In this document: piece after piece, positions 47,041 to 58,900 of the stretch | Layout: each line of letters starts with the position of its first letter | How positions within the stretch are numbered: position 1 is the stretch's first letter | From: Cephalopachus bancanus | Lineage: Eukaryota; Chordata; Mammalia; Primates; Tarsiidae | Length of the DNA: 64,000 nucleotides | Direction of reading: 5' to 3' | Assembly: GCA_027257055.1 (NCBI GenBank) | Contig: JAPVLO010000179.1 | Coordinates: forward strand, 3,038,001-3,102,000 | Notes under the pieces: generated by a model | The model's database searches: none | The model's input: the letters and a program-made list of their open reading frames with translations, nothing else | What the model was told of the DNA's origin: nothing | Translations under genes and position numbers: made by a program

Positions 47041-48180
47041 TATACGTCTTTAAAGAATTAACATTAGTTTATAGCTTCTCTTTTGAAAGCAGGTAGGGAT
47101 GGGAACTAGATGTTTTCTGAAACAACTATGTTTCTAATTTCTTTATCAGTTACTGGTTGCTGGTATTCAACTGCCTCTCTTTGATTTCAACATCTTTGGG
47201 GGCCACTGAGGTATATATTCCCAACGTCAACCATCCAGCTCACAGCCTTCAGCCACTTCATATTTTCACATCAGTTTCAGAGACTATGATAAGGCATAAT
47301 ACTAATTCTGGATGTCTTGTGTACATCAAGGAAACAAAAGCAGATGTTTCCTTGGAGGGATTGCAAGTGGCACCAGGGTCCACCTCGCTTCAGGTGACTG
47401 CATAGTGCCTCAGGGGACCTGGAGCTGCCAGAAATCTGGAGGAACGACACGTGTCTCAGGAACAGTCTTCCAGCTCATCAAAGGTAGGGTGTCTGGCTGC
47501 AGCCAGTTGTCATTTCTCTCTGCAGTAGCCATCTCTATCAATTTGATTTCTGCTAATGGCTGCTCAGGGAAGCCAATGTAAACACCAAGCCCCTTGCCAA
47601 ATATGTAAAATGGATCTCTGTTTCTGCTGATCAGCCTGTCAACTTTTTCCTGGAGTGAAGAGTCTGGTGTACCTGGTGTAAACTGCTGTTTAATTCACTA
47701 TTTTTCCTCTAGGGAAGGATAGCTTAGCCAAGAAGGCTAAATTCTGAGGAGATTAAATTAGTTTGCACTAAAGGCAGTCAATTTCTGGGTATTTTGTTCA
47801 GGCACCTGCGTGTGCCACTTGGATTACTTTCCCCAATTATGCAAGATAGTCTATAGGTCCTTAGGGTATTGGGTTTTAATATCCTCACTTTCCTAATGAT
47901 AGCATCCTGGGGTTTATGTGCCCCTCCAAAGGAAATGCTGCTTTAGCAGATTTTTGGATGAATTCATGCTGGCTAGAAAGTTTCAAACGTTGAGTAAACT
48001 CTCTCTTATTAGGAAGGCACATATAGTACTTCCTATTTAGACTATAATCACCACAGGTTTGTGTGGTTTTCTACTACGTTCAGATGATGCTTACAAAATA
48101 CTTTTACTTTATAATCCTTTATCCTCATATTAATCATTTACCTTTCTTTACATCCAACTCCACTAAAAACAGACAGAAAC
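47041..48180. other. Unrecognised DNA
   Basis: Frames 47157-47405 and 47312-47581 overlap; neither resembles a known protein. No repeat family named. The GC content and several CAG/AG pyrimidine-tract ends are unremarkable. Confidence 0.5.
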
Positions 48181-48193
48181 AAAACCTATGGTT

Positions 48194-48500
48194 AGGCCGG
48201 GTTCAGTGGCTCCACCTGTAATCTCAGCACTTTAGGAGGCCGAGGCAAGTGGATTGCCTGAGTCCATGGGTTCGAGACCAGTCATGGCAACTTGGTGAGA
48301 CCTCGTCTCTACAATAAATCAAAAATTAGCCGGGTCTGGTAGTGCGCACCTGTAGTTCCAGCTACTTGGAAGGCTGAGGTGGAAGGATTGCCAGAGCCCA
48401 GCAGGTCGACGCTGGGGTGGCTGTAAGCGTGCCACTGTACTCCAGCCTGGGCTATGGAGTAAGATTCCAACTCAAAAAAAAAAAAAACAAAAAACAGAAA
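48194..48500 (+). mobile_element. Alu
   Basis: Perfect 13-bp duplication, AAAACCTATGGTT, at 48181-48193 and 48501-48513. AGCACTTTAGG type, CAACTTGG form. Confidence 0.95.
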
Positions 48501-48513
48501 AAAACCTATGGTT

Positions 48514-49950
48514 GGTCTCCTGGTTGCAGCCATTGCCCCCTCAGCTGCCTATAACTTCTCAGCTTCACAACCTGTTTTATCTCAGCTAGGAGATATTAAA
48601 ATTCTGAAATGAAGGTATAAGCTGTGTATATTATTCCATAGAGACAAGGGCACCCTGTGCTGTCACCCCCATCCCTAAGATGTGTAATCCCTTAGGCCCA
48701 TGCAGTGCCTTCCCTCCCTGGTCCAATGCAGACAGGACTCTGCATCTCCTCCGCTAACCATACATATGCAGAATATTCCTGGTGCCCTCTTGTTAGTGAT
48801 GAGAAGCTTGTTGCCTAGGGGGTAGGAATCAATACAGAAGTGAGGTCTGGTAATAAGCTGGAGCAGATTGAGATGGTTTGGGTTTTAATTTTAGGACAGA
48901 CATGAAAGGCTGAGAGGCATACCTAGGAGTGAGGTAAGTGTGGTACAACGACGGGGGAAGGGTTGAAGCTGGGAGACCTAGGAATATGAAACTTGGGACC
49001 ACGGTGTACATAGGCCTCAAGCTAGGATGGGGAGCTAGAGGGTTTATTTTTCCCCCATCCTGCCCTCTTACTAGGTTCCTTCTGACCTGACTCCCAGCAA
49101 AGAAAGAGGGTGTTCACGGTGAGGAGAGAGTTAGTCAAAACAACACACATTTCTCCATAGACTGCTGTGGACATCTGCTGTTGGAAGCTGTAGTTCGGAG
49201 GGTACAAACCCAGTTGCCTCAAAGCCAGAAAAGCAGCCTCAGTAAGTGACGTACTGAGCTTCCCCCATCCCCATGGGAGTGGAGAACTGAGCCAACTGGA
49301 GCCACAGGCCCTGCCTAATGTCATTCAATGAAAATCAATGTCTGTGCTAAACTAACAAGATATGTCTCTAGACCGTCCGTCTTCAGACGCTGTTGGGTCT
49401 CCACAACCCTCTCCAAACAACCAGCAAGCAGCAAGGGCCCTGAGAATGGATCTTCTCCCCATTAACAGAAATTCCTGTACAACCTCACGAGTTATAAGCG
49501 GTAAGCAATGTGCAGGTACAAGGAACACCATGCAGCACATAGGGTCTCTCAGGAAAGGTTCATTTGAGATATGAATGTACCCACCAAAGAGCACTTCTGC
49601 GTGCTCTGGGTCTAATTCCCACAAACATCTAGGTGTAACTTACCCTGAACATTGGTGTGAGAAACGCTCGCCTGCCTTGGCCCAAGGATATTCAATTGCT
49701 TTGTTGCACTGGGTCTCCCAAGACCTCAAAGAAGGCAAGCCCTGGGGCTGTCAGTGCATCAGTGTCTGATGTCCAGAATTACTACAGGATGTGCGGGTAC
49801 TTCTCATCTCAAGGGCCTGGAGAGCTTCGAAATACTCATCCTGGTAGCTGGTTGACTGGCCTTAAGTGTGTCACAGTTTTGTCCTTGAGTTGTATATGGA
49901 TAAAAAGGGAAGAACCAAAGAAACAAAGTTGAGTCATCTCAGCTTAGATA
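48514..49950. other. Unrecognised DNA, relatively GC-balanced
   Basis: About 1.4 kb with no Alu or L1, flanked by repeats on both sides. Several frames (49022-49324 minus, 49352-49624 minus, 49575-49769 plus) lack known domains. I cannot tell an exon or regulatory block here by eye. Confidence 0.5.
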
Positions 49951-49952
49951 TC

Positions 49953-49978
49953 TTCTTCTTCTTCTTCTTTTTTTTTTT
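49953..49978 (+). repeat. (CTT)n and T tract
   Basis: CTTCTTCTTCTTCTT followed by a run of T. Confidence 0.9.
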
Positions 49979-50129
49979 GTCTTTTCATTTTTATTTTGGC
50001 AGCTGATCCTTCTAGTCATAATAGTTATGAGATAAATATGTTCAGGAAAAATGAAATTCCTCAAACCTCAACAAAGGTAGATGAACTAAGTAGTCATCAA
50101 AGCTTATGAAACTTTTGTACCCAGTACTG

Positions 50130-51150
50130 TTTGTTTTGTTTTTTAAAAGATATAGGGTACAATTCAGGATTGGGTATACAAGTGGTCACTGTACAGATAG
50201 AGTTTGGGCCTCCCTTTGGTCCCTGCTTTGCCTGGTTTGAGATCTGGTACCCTTATTGATGTTATGTTCTTCCCCTCTCTCCCCTAGCGGTCTCACTACT
50301 GCCAATTCCTTTCTTATAGTATTCTGGTCAATACTATAAGAGTGAGAACATGTGGTACTCAGTTCTTTGTTTCTGTGATAAATCACAGAGTATTATAGAA
50401 TCTAAATCCATCCAAGTTGCTGCAAAGTCCATATGTTTGTCCTTCTTTATGGCTGTGTAATCTATCATGTATATGTATCACATTTTTTAATCCAGTCTGG
50501 TTTTGATGGGCAGAACAGTTGGTTCCATGTTTTTGCTAATGTGAATAGTGCTGCAATAAACATGCATGTGCAGGTATCTTTTTGGTAGAATGATTTGAGT
50601 CCCTCTGGATATATTTCCAGTAGGGGGATTGCTGGGTCATATGGAAGATCAATTTCTAGTTCTTTTAGAAATCTCCACACTGGGCCGGGCATGGTGGCTC
50701 AAGCCTGCAATCTCAGCACTTAGGAGGCCGGGGTGAGAGAACTGCCTGAGTCTAGGGGTTTGAGACCAACCTGGGCAACTTGGCGAGACCTTGTCTCTAC
50801 AATAAATCAAAAAATTAGCCAGGCGTGGTGGCATGCGCCTGTAGTTCTAGCTACTTGGAAGGTTGAAGCAGAAGGATCCCCTGAACCCAGCAGGTCAAGG
50901 CTGCAGTGGCTGGGAGCGTGCCACGACACTCCAGCCTTGGTGACAGAGTGAGACTCCAACTCAAAAAAAAAAAAAGGAAAAGAAAAAAGAAATCACCATA
51001 GTGTATTCCTTAGAGGTTGAACTAGTTTGCATTCCCACCTGCAGTGTAGAAGTGGTCCCTTTTCTCCACATCTTCGCCAGCATCTACTGTTTTTTGTTTT
51101 TTGTTTTATCAATGATGGCCATTCTTATTGGGATTAGGTGGAGATATTTT
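50130..51150 (-). mobile_element. L1 3' fragment, reverse, with a nested Alu
   Basis: On the minus strand it holds the ORF2 C-terminal end (frame 50465-50692 with a [14 protein letters not shown] stretch) and a 3' UTR ending near the TTTTTTAAAAGATATAGGGT side. The Alu at 50682-50988 interrupts it. 5' truncated. No target-site duplication seen. Confidence 0.85.
50682..50988 (+). mobile_element. Alu, nested in reverse L1
   Basis: Flanks share AGAAATCWCCA before the element (50667-50677) and after the tail (from 50989). CAACTTGG form with TTAGCC linker. Confidence 0.92.
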
Positions 51151-51154
51151 TTTC

Positions 51155-51320
51155 TTCCATTCATTCATACATTCATTCATTCAGCAACTTGGCTTGAACT
51201 CCTCAGCATCAGGCATGGTTAGGTGTGGGTTTCTATGGTACAAACATAACATGTGGAGGCGAGTGACGGGAAAAGAAAAGCCCTCAGGACGCATAGTCTC
51301 CTCAGCTGGTCAATGACCTG
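51155..51320 (-). repeat. L2 3' fragment
   Basis: Four CATTCATTCAT units, then 'CTCAGCATCAGGCATGGT' and 'GGTACAAACATAACATG': reversed L2 tail order. Confidence 0.6.
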
Positions 51321-51770
51321 CATCCTCTGTGCAGTAGCCATACATAGCCCCTCTGTTCATGCCTTGCCAATACCCTTTCTCCCTCACCTCTGCACCACAA
51401 GACTGATTACTGTGAACACCTGTCACACTGCCCGAAGGATTATTTTTCTAACTGCAGGGAAACACTTTGCTTTTAACTCTCTCGTGGGGCCAGTCAGAAG
51501 CGCCAGGAAGATAAACACCTGGGAGCAGCCCTCAACCAAAGGCAGTTGAGTGGCTGGTGGATAAATGCCCCAACTGTCTCTCCCCTCCGTGAGGACAACT
51601 CTGGAGCGTGCTCTGTGCTGCCTCCAAGTGGCTTGAGAACTTTACGTTTCTTTTTCCCTCCCTTCACTTCCCCACTCCCCATCAGTATTTCCCAGGTTTA
51701 TCCTCCAAATAAACTCTTTGTACTCAAGTCCTCATCTCAGGGTCTTCCTCTGAGGAAATACAAACCAAAA
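51321..51770 (+). repeat. Unidentified old interspersed repeat, LTR-like
   Basis: 'ACACCTGGGAGCAGCCCTC', 'GATAAATGCCCCAACTG', 'CCAAATAAACTCTTTGTACT' and 'CATCTCAGGGTCTTCCTCTG' look familiar as an LTR-type 3' portion with an AATAAA signal. I cannot name the family. Confidence 0.4.
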
Positions 51771-53279
51771 GACCATATTACGTAGATTTTTCTGCATAGT
51801 TTCAGCTTAAAAACTCCATCCCATCACTACATGTCACATCTCCTGGTTTGTAAAACCTGTTTGCTATATGAATGGGCCACATAAAATGTCTACCAAAGAA
51901 AGATCTTTGTTTGAAACAAAGTAAAAGCCACCCACCCCCATCTCCAAAATTCCATTTCCATCTTTGGATGCTAAAAATAAGAATATATAGAGAGGGTTGT
52001 TCTTAAATCTTCTTTTTATTAAGGAATTTTTCTATGTTTTAATTTTTAAAGTTAAGTCTGGTTTATTTTGCTCAATACCTAGAAAATTTTCTAGTGTGAA
52101 GTTCAGTGTTCACCTCCAGCCATGATAAAGAGTTCTGGGTTAATAAGGCCCATTGGGCTGGCTTTGCTCAGACCTCACTCCTGTCTGCCTGCCCCTCCCT
52201 TGCGCTCCTGATGGCCTTGTCACCCAGCACTGTGCTTAGTATCCTTGAAGGCAAAAAAAAAAAAAAAAAAAAATCATCTACTTGGTCCAGGCAGCCTAGA
52301 AAAAAATACATGCATGGAATCCAATATAGAAAAAAGATAAACAGAGAGCTGCAGGATTTGTTTAGCGTCGTGTTACTTGTCTCCCAAAAGTCTTGATTTT
52401 AACCAGGCTTCCCTCAGGCCAGTTTGGAATAAGGACATTTTTGAACTGTTGAATTCAAGCTGCATAAAAAGGCTGCTGATACTCTATTTCTGTATTTTAT
52501 GCAAGGGATAGTAAGAAAAATGCATTTTTAAACAGCTCTAAGCATAAATGAGTCATGAAACTTTATGAAAATCTACTACAGAGGATTTGCTAAGTGCCTT
52601 GCCTTGTAAGATTTTTGTATATCAGAGAAAACACAGGGACAGAGATAAGCATGCACATAGACTCCCCACCATTGCACCTGGCTTAACATTTTCCCAGCTG
52701 CATATATCAACCAGCTACACATTACATACTGAGCTTACAAAAGACAGATTAATCTACAATAGCCACCTACTTGGCATCCCTACATTTGCTGGAGCATCGA
52801 GACTGGCTTCTGCCTTCACAGGTGATCCTGTGAGCCTGTCTCCTGGGGTTACACTGGGAACTGACAGAGCAGACAGTTTTTAGAACAGTGACTTGGCAAT
52901 CTCAGACCCCGGGGAAAAGAAAAGAAAGAAAAGATTACAGAGGAAAATCTAACGACTTTTGTTAAAACACAATGACCATCTAACACGAAACAGAATATGC
53001 TTTGGATGTGGAGAAGCAAAGTGAAATTTTATTATTAATTATGATGTACCAAAGCCACTAAAAGGTACTGAAACATTAGAAATAGTCAAATACGTACGTA
53101 GCACAAGAATTCTATTTCATGTTGTTTCAAAATCATCACATGCTAGCCTTCAGATAGACATTATGGAAAACACCTTAAATCAACTTCTGAAACAAGTAAA
53201 AAATCAAAATAGAAATATTTATTTTTATGTATATCAAAATCAGATTAAGACTCACATTACTGAGCCTCATTCAAAAAAT
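51771..53279. other. Unrecognised DNA with a 22-A run
   Basis: A run of about 22 A lies at 52252-52273 and is not the tail of any element that I can see. The rest is AT-rich with no named feature. Confidence 0.5.
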
Positions 53280-53570
53280 GACCGGGCTCAGTGGTTCAGC
53301 TTGTAATCCCAGCACATTGGGAGGCCGAGGAGAGTGGATGGCCTGAGCCTGTGGGTTCAAGACCCAGCCCGGGAAACTTGGTGAGACCTTGTCTCCCCAA
53401 TAAATCAAAAAATTACCCAGACGTGGTAGCACACACCTGTAGTTCCAGCTACTTGGAAGGCTGAGGTGGATGGATCGCCAGAGCCCAGCAGGTCAACGCT
53501 GGGGTGACCATGAGCATGCCACTGCACTCCAACCTGGGTGACAGAGTGGGACTCCAACCAAAAAAAAGTA
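53280..53570 (+). mobile_element. Alu
   Basis: Dimeric Alu with AGCACATTGGG, GGGAAACTTGG and AATTACCC linker. No clear flanking duplication. Confidence 0.9.
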
Positions 53571-53624
53571 AAATTCAATTCAATTTAGAAAATATTCACC
53601 AAACTCTTATTGGGATCTGGATAT

Positions 53625-53800
53625 TGTGTGTAACCTCAGTTTCCTTATCTGTAAATTGGGCATAATCATAGGACACATCTCCTAAGGTGAAGTTGAAATG
53701 AGTTACTCAATGTAAAACACTTAGAATGATGCCTGGACAACAGTGAGCACTGGAAGTGTGAGTCGCTGGCAGTAGTAGTGCCATAATCATCACCATTCTT
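53625..53800 (-). repeat. MIR SINE
   Basis: 'CCTCAGTTTCCTTATCTGT' then 'AAATGAGTTACTCAATGT', 'AACACTTAGAATGATGCCTG' and a 'GACAACAGTGAGCACTG' stretch: reversed MIR with the CORE region well kept. Confidence 0.82.
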
Positions 53801-53804
53801 AGAG

Positions 53805-53915
53805 CACTGAGCACTACAGGAAATAAAAAGTTGAGGTAATCACAGCCCTGCCCACATGGAGGCTGGCATTTATCAAGGGAAGTACCATAAGCACACAAGT
53901 AAGTGTAACACAAAG
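53805..53915 (-). repeat. L2-like fragment
   Basis: 'GAGCACTACAGGAAATAAAAA' followed by 'GCCCTGCCCACATGGAGGC' and 'ACACAAGTAAGTGTAACAC'. Reversed L2 order, decayed. Confidence 0.5.
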
Positions 53916-54055
53916 CCACTCGTGGAAAGTTCCCTTTGTAGCAACCACAGCCACACTCAGTGTGGGTTCAATAAGACAAACTTAAGTAAGGACGATTGCA
54001 CCTAGAATCACTCACTATGGACATGGGAACTCTGGCTCTAATTAATAGTCAAAGG

Positions 54056-54372
54056 ACTGAGCTCCGTGGCTCACACCTGTAATCTCTGCATTTTGGGAGG
54101 CTGAGGTGGGCAGATTGCTTCAGCCCAGGAGTTTGAGACCAGCTTGGGCAGCATAGCAAAATCTCATCTCTATCCCCCAAAATTAAAAAATTAGCCAGTC
54201 ATGGTGGCATGTGCCTGTAGTCCCGGCTACTAGGGACGCTGAAGAAGAAGGATTGCCTGAGCCCAGGAGGTCGAGGCTTCTGTGAGTTGTGGTCATTGTG
54301 GTCATGCCACCGCTCTGTGACCTGGGCGACAGAATGCGACCCTGACTCAAAAACAACAACAACAATAACAAA
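54056..54372 (+). mobile_element. Alu, old J-like
   Basis: Perfect 9-bp duplication, AGTCAAAGG, at 54047-54055 and 54373-54381. It has GTGGCTCACACCTGTAATC and GCCCAGGAGTTTGAGACC, the ancestral Alu-J pattern not shared by the lineage-specific copies. Tail of ACA units. Confidence 0.93.
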
Positions 54373-54481
54373 AGTCAAAGGGCCCACCCAGTTCAGTTCA
54401 GGTGTCTAACATTTTGAAATGTTCTTGAAACTTGGAACTTCAAGAGACTGGAAAAAGCAGTTGTTTAGAATGAATAAACCT

Positions 54482-55208
54482 GGACAGGCACGGTGGCTGA
54501 TGCTTATAATTCCAGCATTTTGGAAGGTCGAGGTGGGAGGACTGTTTGAGCCCAAGAGTTTGAGACCAACCTGGGCAACATAGTGAGACTTAGTCTCTAC
54601 AAAAAATAAAAAAAGATAGGCACAGTGGCTCACGTCTGTAATCCCAGCAGTCTGGCAGGCAGAGGTAAGAGGATTGCCTGAGCCCAGGGGCTCAAGACCA
54701 GCCTGGGCAACTTGGCAAAACTTCGTCTCTACAGTAAAATAGAATAAAATAAATTAGCTAGCCAGGCATGGTGGCTCAAGCCTATAACCCCAGCACTTTG
54801 GGAGGCCGAAGTGAGAGGATTGCCTGAACCCGTGGGTTTGAGACCAGCCTGGGCAACATGGTAAGACCTCATGTCTACAATAAATCCAAAAATTAACTGG
54901 ATGTGGTAGTGCATGGCTGTAGTTCCGGCTACTTGAAAGGCGGAGGCAGAAGTATCGCCTGAGCCCAACAGGTTGAGGCTGTGGTGGCCGGGATCATGCC
55001 ACTGCATTCCAGCCTGGGCGACAGAGTGAGACTCCAAGAAAAAAAAAATTAGCCAGGTGTAGTGGCGCACGCCTGAAGTTCCAGCTACTTGGTAGACTGA
55101 GGCAGGAGGATTGCCTGAGCCCAGGAAGTCCAGGCTGCAGTGAACCCTCACTCCACTCCAACTTGGGTAAGAGTGAGATCCTGACCCATACCCATAGCGC
55201 CAAATAAA
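54482..55208 (+). mobile_element. Nest of three Alu pieces
   Basis: Left monomer A (54482-54613), left monomer B (54617-54750), then right arm (55051-55195), with a full Alu C (54761-55045) in between. Outer flanks GAATGAATAAACCT (54468-54481) and GCATGAATAGACCT (55209-55222) match at 12 of 14 bases. A and B are J-like; C is younger. B and the right arm are contiguous if C is removed. Confidence 0.85.
54761..55045 (+). mobile_element. Alu nested in older Alu
   Basis: Full dimeric Alu with a GCCAGGCATGG start. AAATTAGCYA flanks it (54751-54760 and 55046-55055), which is itself part of the outer Alu linker. Confidence 0.9.
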
Positions 55209-55222
55209 GCATGAATAGACCT

Positions 55223-55770
55223 ATGATCTGCAATAAGAACCACATTCCTTTTTCCACAATGAGTAATAAAGGATATGTGGGTAGCTATCTCCGGGCCACT
55301 GTGACTAAAACTGATGGAAACTCTTCCTTGGGGTGTTCATCGTCAGCTTGTGTCCTCTTCTGTGGTCTCCAGACACTGGTGTGTCTGCTTCTCACTTCAG
55401 GGAACTCGGGACTGACTACAGATGGCATTCAGCTCTTGTTTTTTTAACCCAGCATGGCTGTGTAATGACCACTGCAGCTCTGTCTCTATGGTCATTTGTG
55501 TGTTCCATCTGCAGAATGAACAGTCGGCCATTCTTGTCACCTGTGGCCACAGTATCATGTGGGTTACCATGGGACAGCATTAGCTAAGCTGTAGGGCTTT
55601 ACAGGTGAGATCAGGTGTGTGTGTTGGTAGATGGGGTGGAGGCCAGGGCATAAGTCAAGAAAGATGAGGAAGTGGAATTTGGTAAGGTCTTGAAAAAAAT
55701 GGATATAGAGGATGGAGAAGAGGAGGATGGGAAGGAGGAACATTCTAGACGCTGGTTGCTCCATGAAGCA
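55223..55770. other. Unrecognised DNA
   Basis: Two overlapping frames, 55211-55447 and 55333-55587, do not resemble known proteins. No repeat named. Confidence 0.5.
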
Positions 55771-55865
55771 CCCTCACTCTCCATGACACACCTAGTGTCT
55801 TGCACAGTGGTGCATTGTAGGTGCCCAATAAACATTTAGCGAATGAATGAATGAGTCAAGAGAAG
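55771..55865 (+). repeat. L2 3' tail
   Basis: 'CACCTAGTGTCTTGCACAG', then 'GTAGGTGCCCAATAAACATT' and GAATGAATGAATGAG: the forward L2 end. Confidence 0.75.
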
Positions 55866-57084
55866 TGCACGTGAAAGGTGCAATGGTGGCTAGCGACAAG
55901 GGAGATTTTCACAACATTTTAATTATCCGATTTTGACTCTAATAAGAAATTCAAGTTGGAGAACAAAAGGAGATTGTTAAAGTCTCTCTGTGATGCTTCA
56001 TAGTGATGCATCAGTAAGCAAAAATCATTTACTCTTTTCAATGTCTAATCTTCAGTTAATCAGAATCTCTTCTTTCCTCTTCAATTTCTGTCCTTTCTTC
56101 GACCCTCCCTTTCTGTTCTCTTGCCATATTTCTTAATTCATTTTTAAAACACCTACTAAATATTACTTCATTTATAAAGCACTTATAATTTATGACTTAT
56201 AAGAAATGTAAAACAGAACCTAGGCAGTAATATATCAGTGGCCACTCCTTCCTTCCTCACAGATGTGATGGACTGTTTCAAACAATAAGACAAGGATGAC
56301 TCTTGCTTGCCCTTCAAATCACTGTCTTAAAGTCAGCCAAATGGAACATGGCTCCTAGGATAGATGTTCTACAAGGTTAGAAATTCACAATCATGGTTAC
56401 AAATCTGTGCACTATAAATAATATCGCATTTACCAATAGACTTCAGAAAGGTCAGTGCATGTTCTCTGCTCTTTTAAGGCTGTTCTCTTTATTTATTAAA
56501 GTGTTTGGGTTACAGACTAGCTTCCTACCTTTATTAATGTCTTGCCTGCCTTAAAACTAAAACCATACTTAGAGGGAAACAGTGAATGGTTGGCTCGTTT
56601 CATTGCATATTTAAGTACCTTTAAAAATCACTACATTTGTGATTCAATTACTGTCTTAGGGGAAAAACATTTGCCAGCGAAGGAGAGAAATCAAGAAGAG
56701 ACAGAGCTTAATGTTGGGCAAGAAATGAAGTCTCATCATAGGAAAAAATACTCGACAAAAATTTAACCTCACCTCTGAGGAAAACAGAATTCATTTTTTA
56801 AGGACTCAGTGCTCAGAAAAAAAATTATGTTGTGAATAAAATAACAGAAGTTGAAGTTTCCACATTGTTTTTAACCAGGACCGTTTATTAGCAGACTTTC
56901 TGAAGAAACTCCTTGCAAGCGGAAAAAGGAGTTACCGAGAGCCTGGAGGCAGGTGTTTCCCTTCCCTGGGGCCAGCGACAAACCTAGCATCTGAGTCACC
57001 AGATCCTCCCTCACCTTGCCCCGCCCTTGGAAGCAGAGAAGGCCAGCCACTTCAAGAGGTGGCTGAAGGTCCTTCCTCCACAGG
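55866..57084. other. Unrecognised DNA
   Basis: No named repeat. 56870-57080 is GC-richer and leads directly into the duplicated block at 57085. Confidence 0.5.
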
Positions 57085-57270
57085 GAAGGCGTTTGTGGGG
57101 GAGCTGCAACTCCAAGGCAGCAAGAGGTGCTGGGACATCTTCCTTAGCGTCTCCCTCTCTCCCATGAACACTCAGGACCTGCGGGGGTTTTGCCTGCCTC
57201 CTCCTTTTCTCCCTTTTTCCCTTCCCACCCTGGCTTCCTTTCTCCCTTCATCCCTGCTTCTCTCCTTTCC
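57085..57270 (+). repeat. Direct duplication, copy 1 (with native Alu)
   Basis: This 186-bp non-Alu block is repeated at about 62604-62790 with only three differences seen by eye. It is followed here by a reverse Alu with its own target-site duplication, so this is the original location. The pyrimidine-rich 3' half (CCTCCTTTTCTCCC and similar) gives long but meaningless frames. Confidence 0.92.
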
Positions 57271-57560
57271 TTTTTTTTTTTTTTTTTGAGTTGGAGTCTC
57301 ACTCTGTCGCCCAGACTGGAGTGCAGTGGCCGCTCCCAGTCACTGCAGCCTTGACCCGCTGGGCTCCAATGATCCTTCCCCCTCGGCCTTCCAAGTAGCT
57401 GGAACTACAGGCGCATGCTACCACGCCCAGCTAATTTTTTGGTTTATTGTAGAGATGAGGTCTCGCCTGCCCAGGCAGGTCTCGAACCCGTGGGCTCAGG
57501 CAATCCACTCACCTCAGCCTCCCAAAGGCGCGGGATTACAGGCTGAGCCACCGAGCCCGG
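57271..57560 (-). mobile_element. Alu, reverse
   Basis: 14-bp duplication, CTTCTCTCCTTTCC, at 57257-57270 and 57561-57574. Minus-strand left arm reads GGGCAGGCGAGACC, a 4-base deletion distinct from the 5-base deletion of other copies. Linker is TTAGCTGGG. Confidence 0.95.
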
Positions 57561-57574
57561 CTTCTCTCCTTTCC

Positions 57575-57722
57575 TAATATCCTTCCTCCCTTCCTTCTTC
57601 CTCCTCCCTCTTTTCTTTTCCTCCTTCTTTCCTTCCTTTCCTCTCTCCCTCTTTCCTTCCTTCTTTTTTCTTTCCTTCCATCCTTCCCTCCCTTTCCCCG
57701 ACTTCTTTTCTTCCTTTCTTCC
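57575..57722 (+). repeat. Polypyrimidine (CCTT)n-rich tract
   Basis: About 150 bases almost purely C and T on the plus strand, built of CCTTCCTTCC and CTTTCCTT units. Long purine-pyrimidine tracts can form triplex DNA. Minus-strand frames here are all Arg/Lys/Glu/Gly and not genes. Confidence 0.92.
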
Positions 57723-58155
57723 AAATTATTTCCAAATCCACTTTTTTCAAATTTGTGAAATCTATTTTAATTACACAATTAATACAAAAATATGTTGTCA
57801 TCGTAGAAAACTCAAAAATAAAACCATATCCAAATTTCATTTCCCTCAGTTCATAAGACCAGTCTCTCTGCTTTGAAGCAGTCACCATTTTCAGTGTGTG
57901 TGGACAGCCTTCCAGGCATTCTGCTGTGCAACTGCATTCTCAACAAATGCACATAGTGTTGTCTCCGTGAATGTGTTCGCTTAAAAGGTGTTATATTATA
58001 CTATGTGTACTATTCTGTGATTTGCTTTTTAAAACTATTTTCATATTTTATTTAATCTCAAACAGATATAAATTAATCTGACATATGTAAAGTATACTGA
58101 ATAACATGTAACAAACACCTATGCATCCAACATCCAACTTAAGAAATAGAATCTT

Positions 58156-58416
58156 GGCCGGGTACAGTAGCTCATGTCTATAATCCCAGCACTTTGGGAG
58201 CCCAGGAACTCAAGGCCAGTCTGGGCAACATAGTGAGACTTTGTCTCTACAAAAAAAAAATTAGCTGGACTTGGTGGCACATGTCCCTAGTCCCAGCTAC
58301 TTGGGAGGCTGAGGCAGGATGATCACCTGAGGCCAGGAGGTTGAGGCTACAGTGCTGTGATTGTGCCACTGCACTCCCACCTGGGTAACAAAGTGACAAC
58401 TTGACCAAAAAAGAAA
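58156..58416 (+). mobile_element. Alu, old J-like, deleted left arm
   Basis: 15-bp duplication, AAGAAAYAKARTCTT-type, at 58141-58155 and 58417-58431. The left arm jumps from TTTGGGAG to CCCAGGAACTC, a deletion of about 25 bases. Ancestral J-like sequence. Confidence 0.92.
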
Positions 58417-58900
58417 AAGAAACATAGTCTTACTTTGGAAGTTTCTCTAGTTCCTTTAATCTCATCTCCTTCCCTCCTCTTTCAGTAAATTTTGTGATTT
58501 ATCATTCCTTTACCTTTCGTTATAGTATTTTCATACGTATTTCATCCTTAAAGAATATTGTTTTTCACATTTTTGCTCTTTATGTAAATAGGCTCAAATC
58601 TGGGTGTCTATGTTGTGTGTGTAGCTGTAGTTTATTCATTTCCCCTGTTCTATGATAGCCCATTGCATGATTAGACCACTATTGACACATACATGCTATT
58701 ACAACACATTCTATTGTCTATAATTTAGATTCCTTCTAATTTTTTGCTATGTATCTTCTTAGTACAAATTCATTGATATACACGTACAAAAGTTTATCTG
58801 GAGTATATACTTAGATCATGCTTCGTCAATATGTATGCACATCTTCAACTTAATATATAATGCCAGATTGTTTTCCAGGGTGATTTTACCAATTAACATT

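Noticed and set aside
47157..47581. Two overlapping frames in single-copy DNA
   Set aside because: No recognisable domain, and length is within chance for this composition.
57059..57289. A 76-residue frame ending in poly-Phe, seen again at 62612-62806
   Set aside because: It repeats because the DNA block is duplicated; the end is the T run of a reverse Alu, so it is not a gene family.
57536..57888. Long Lys/Arg/Glu/Gly-rich frames on the minus strand
   Set aside because: They are translations of a polypyrimidine tract and have no complexity.
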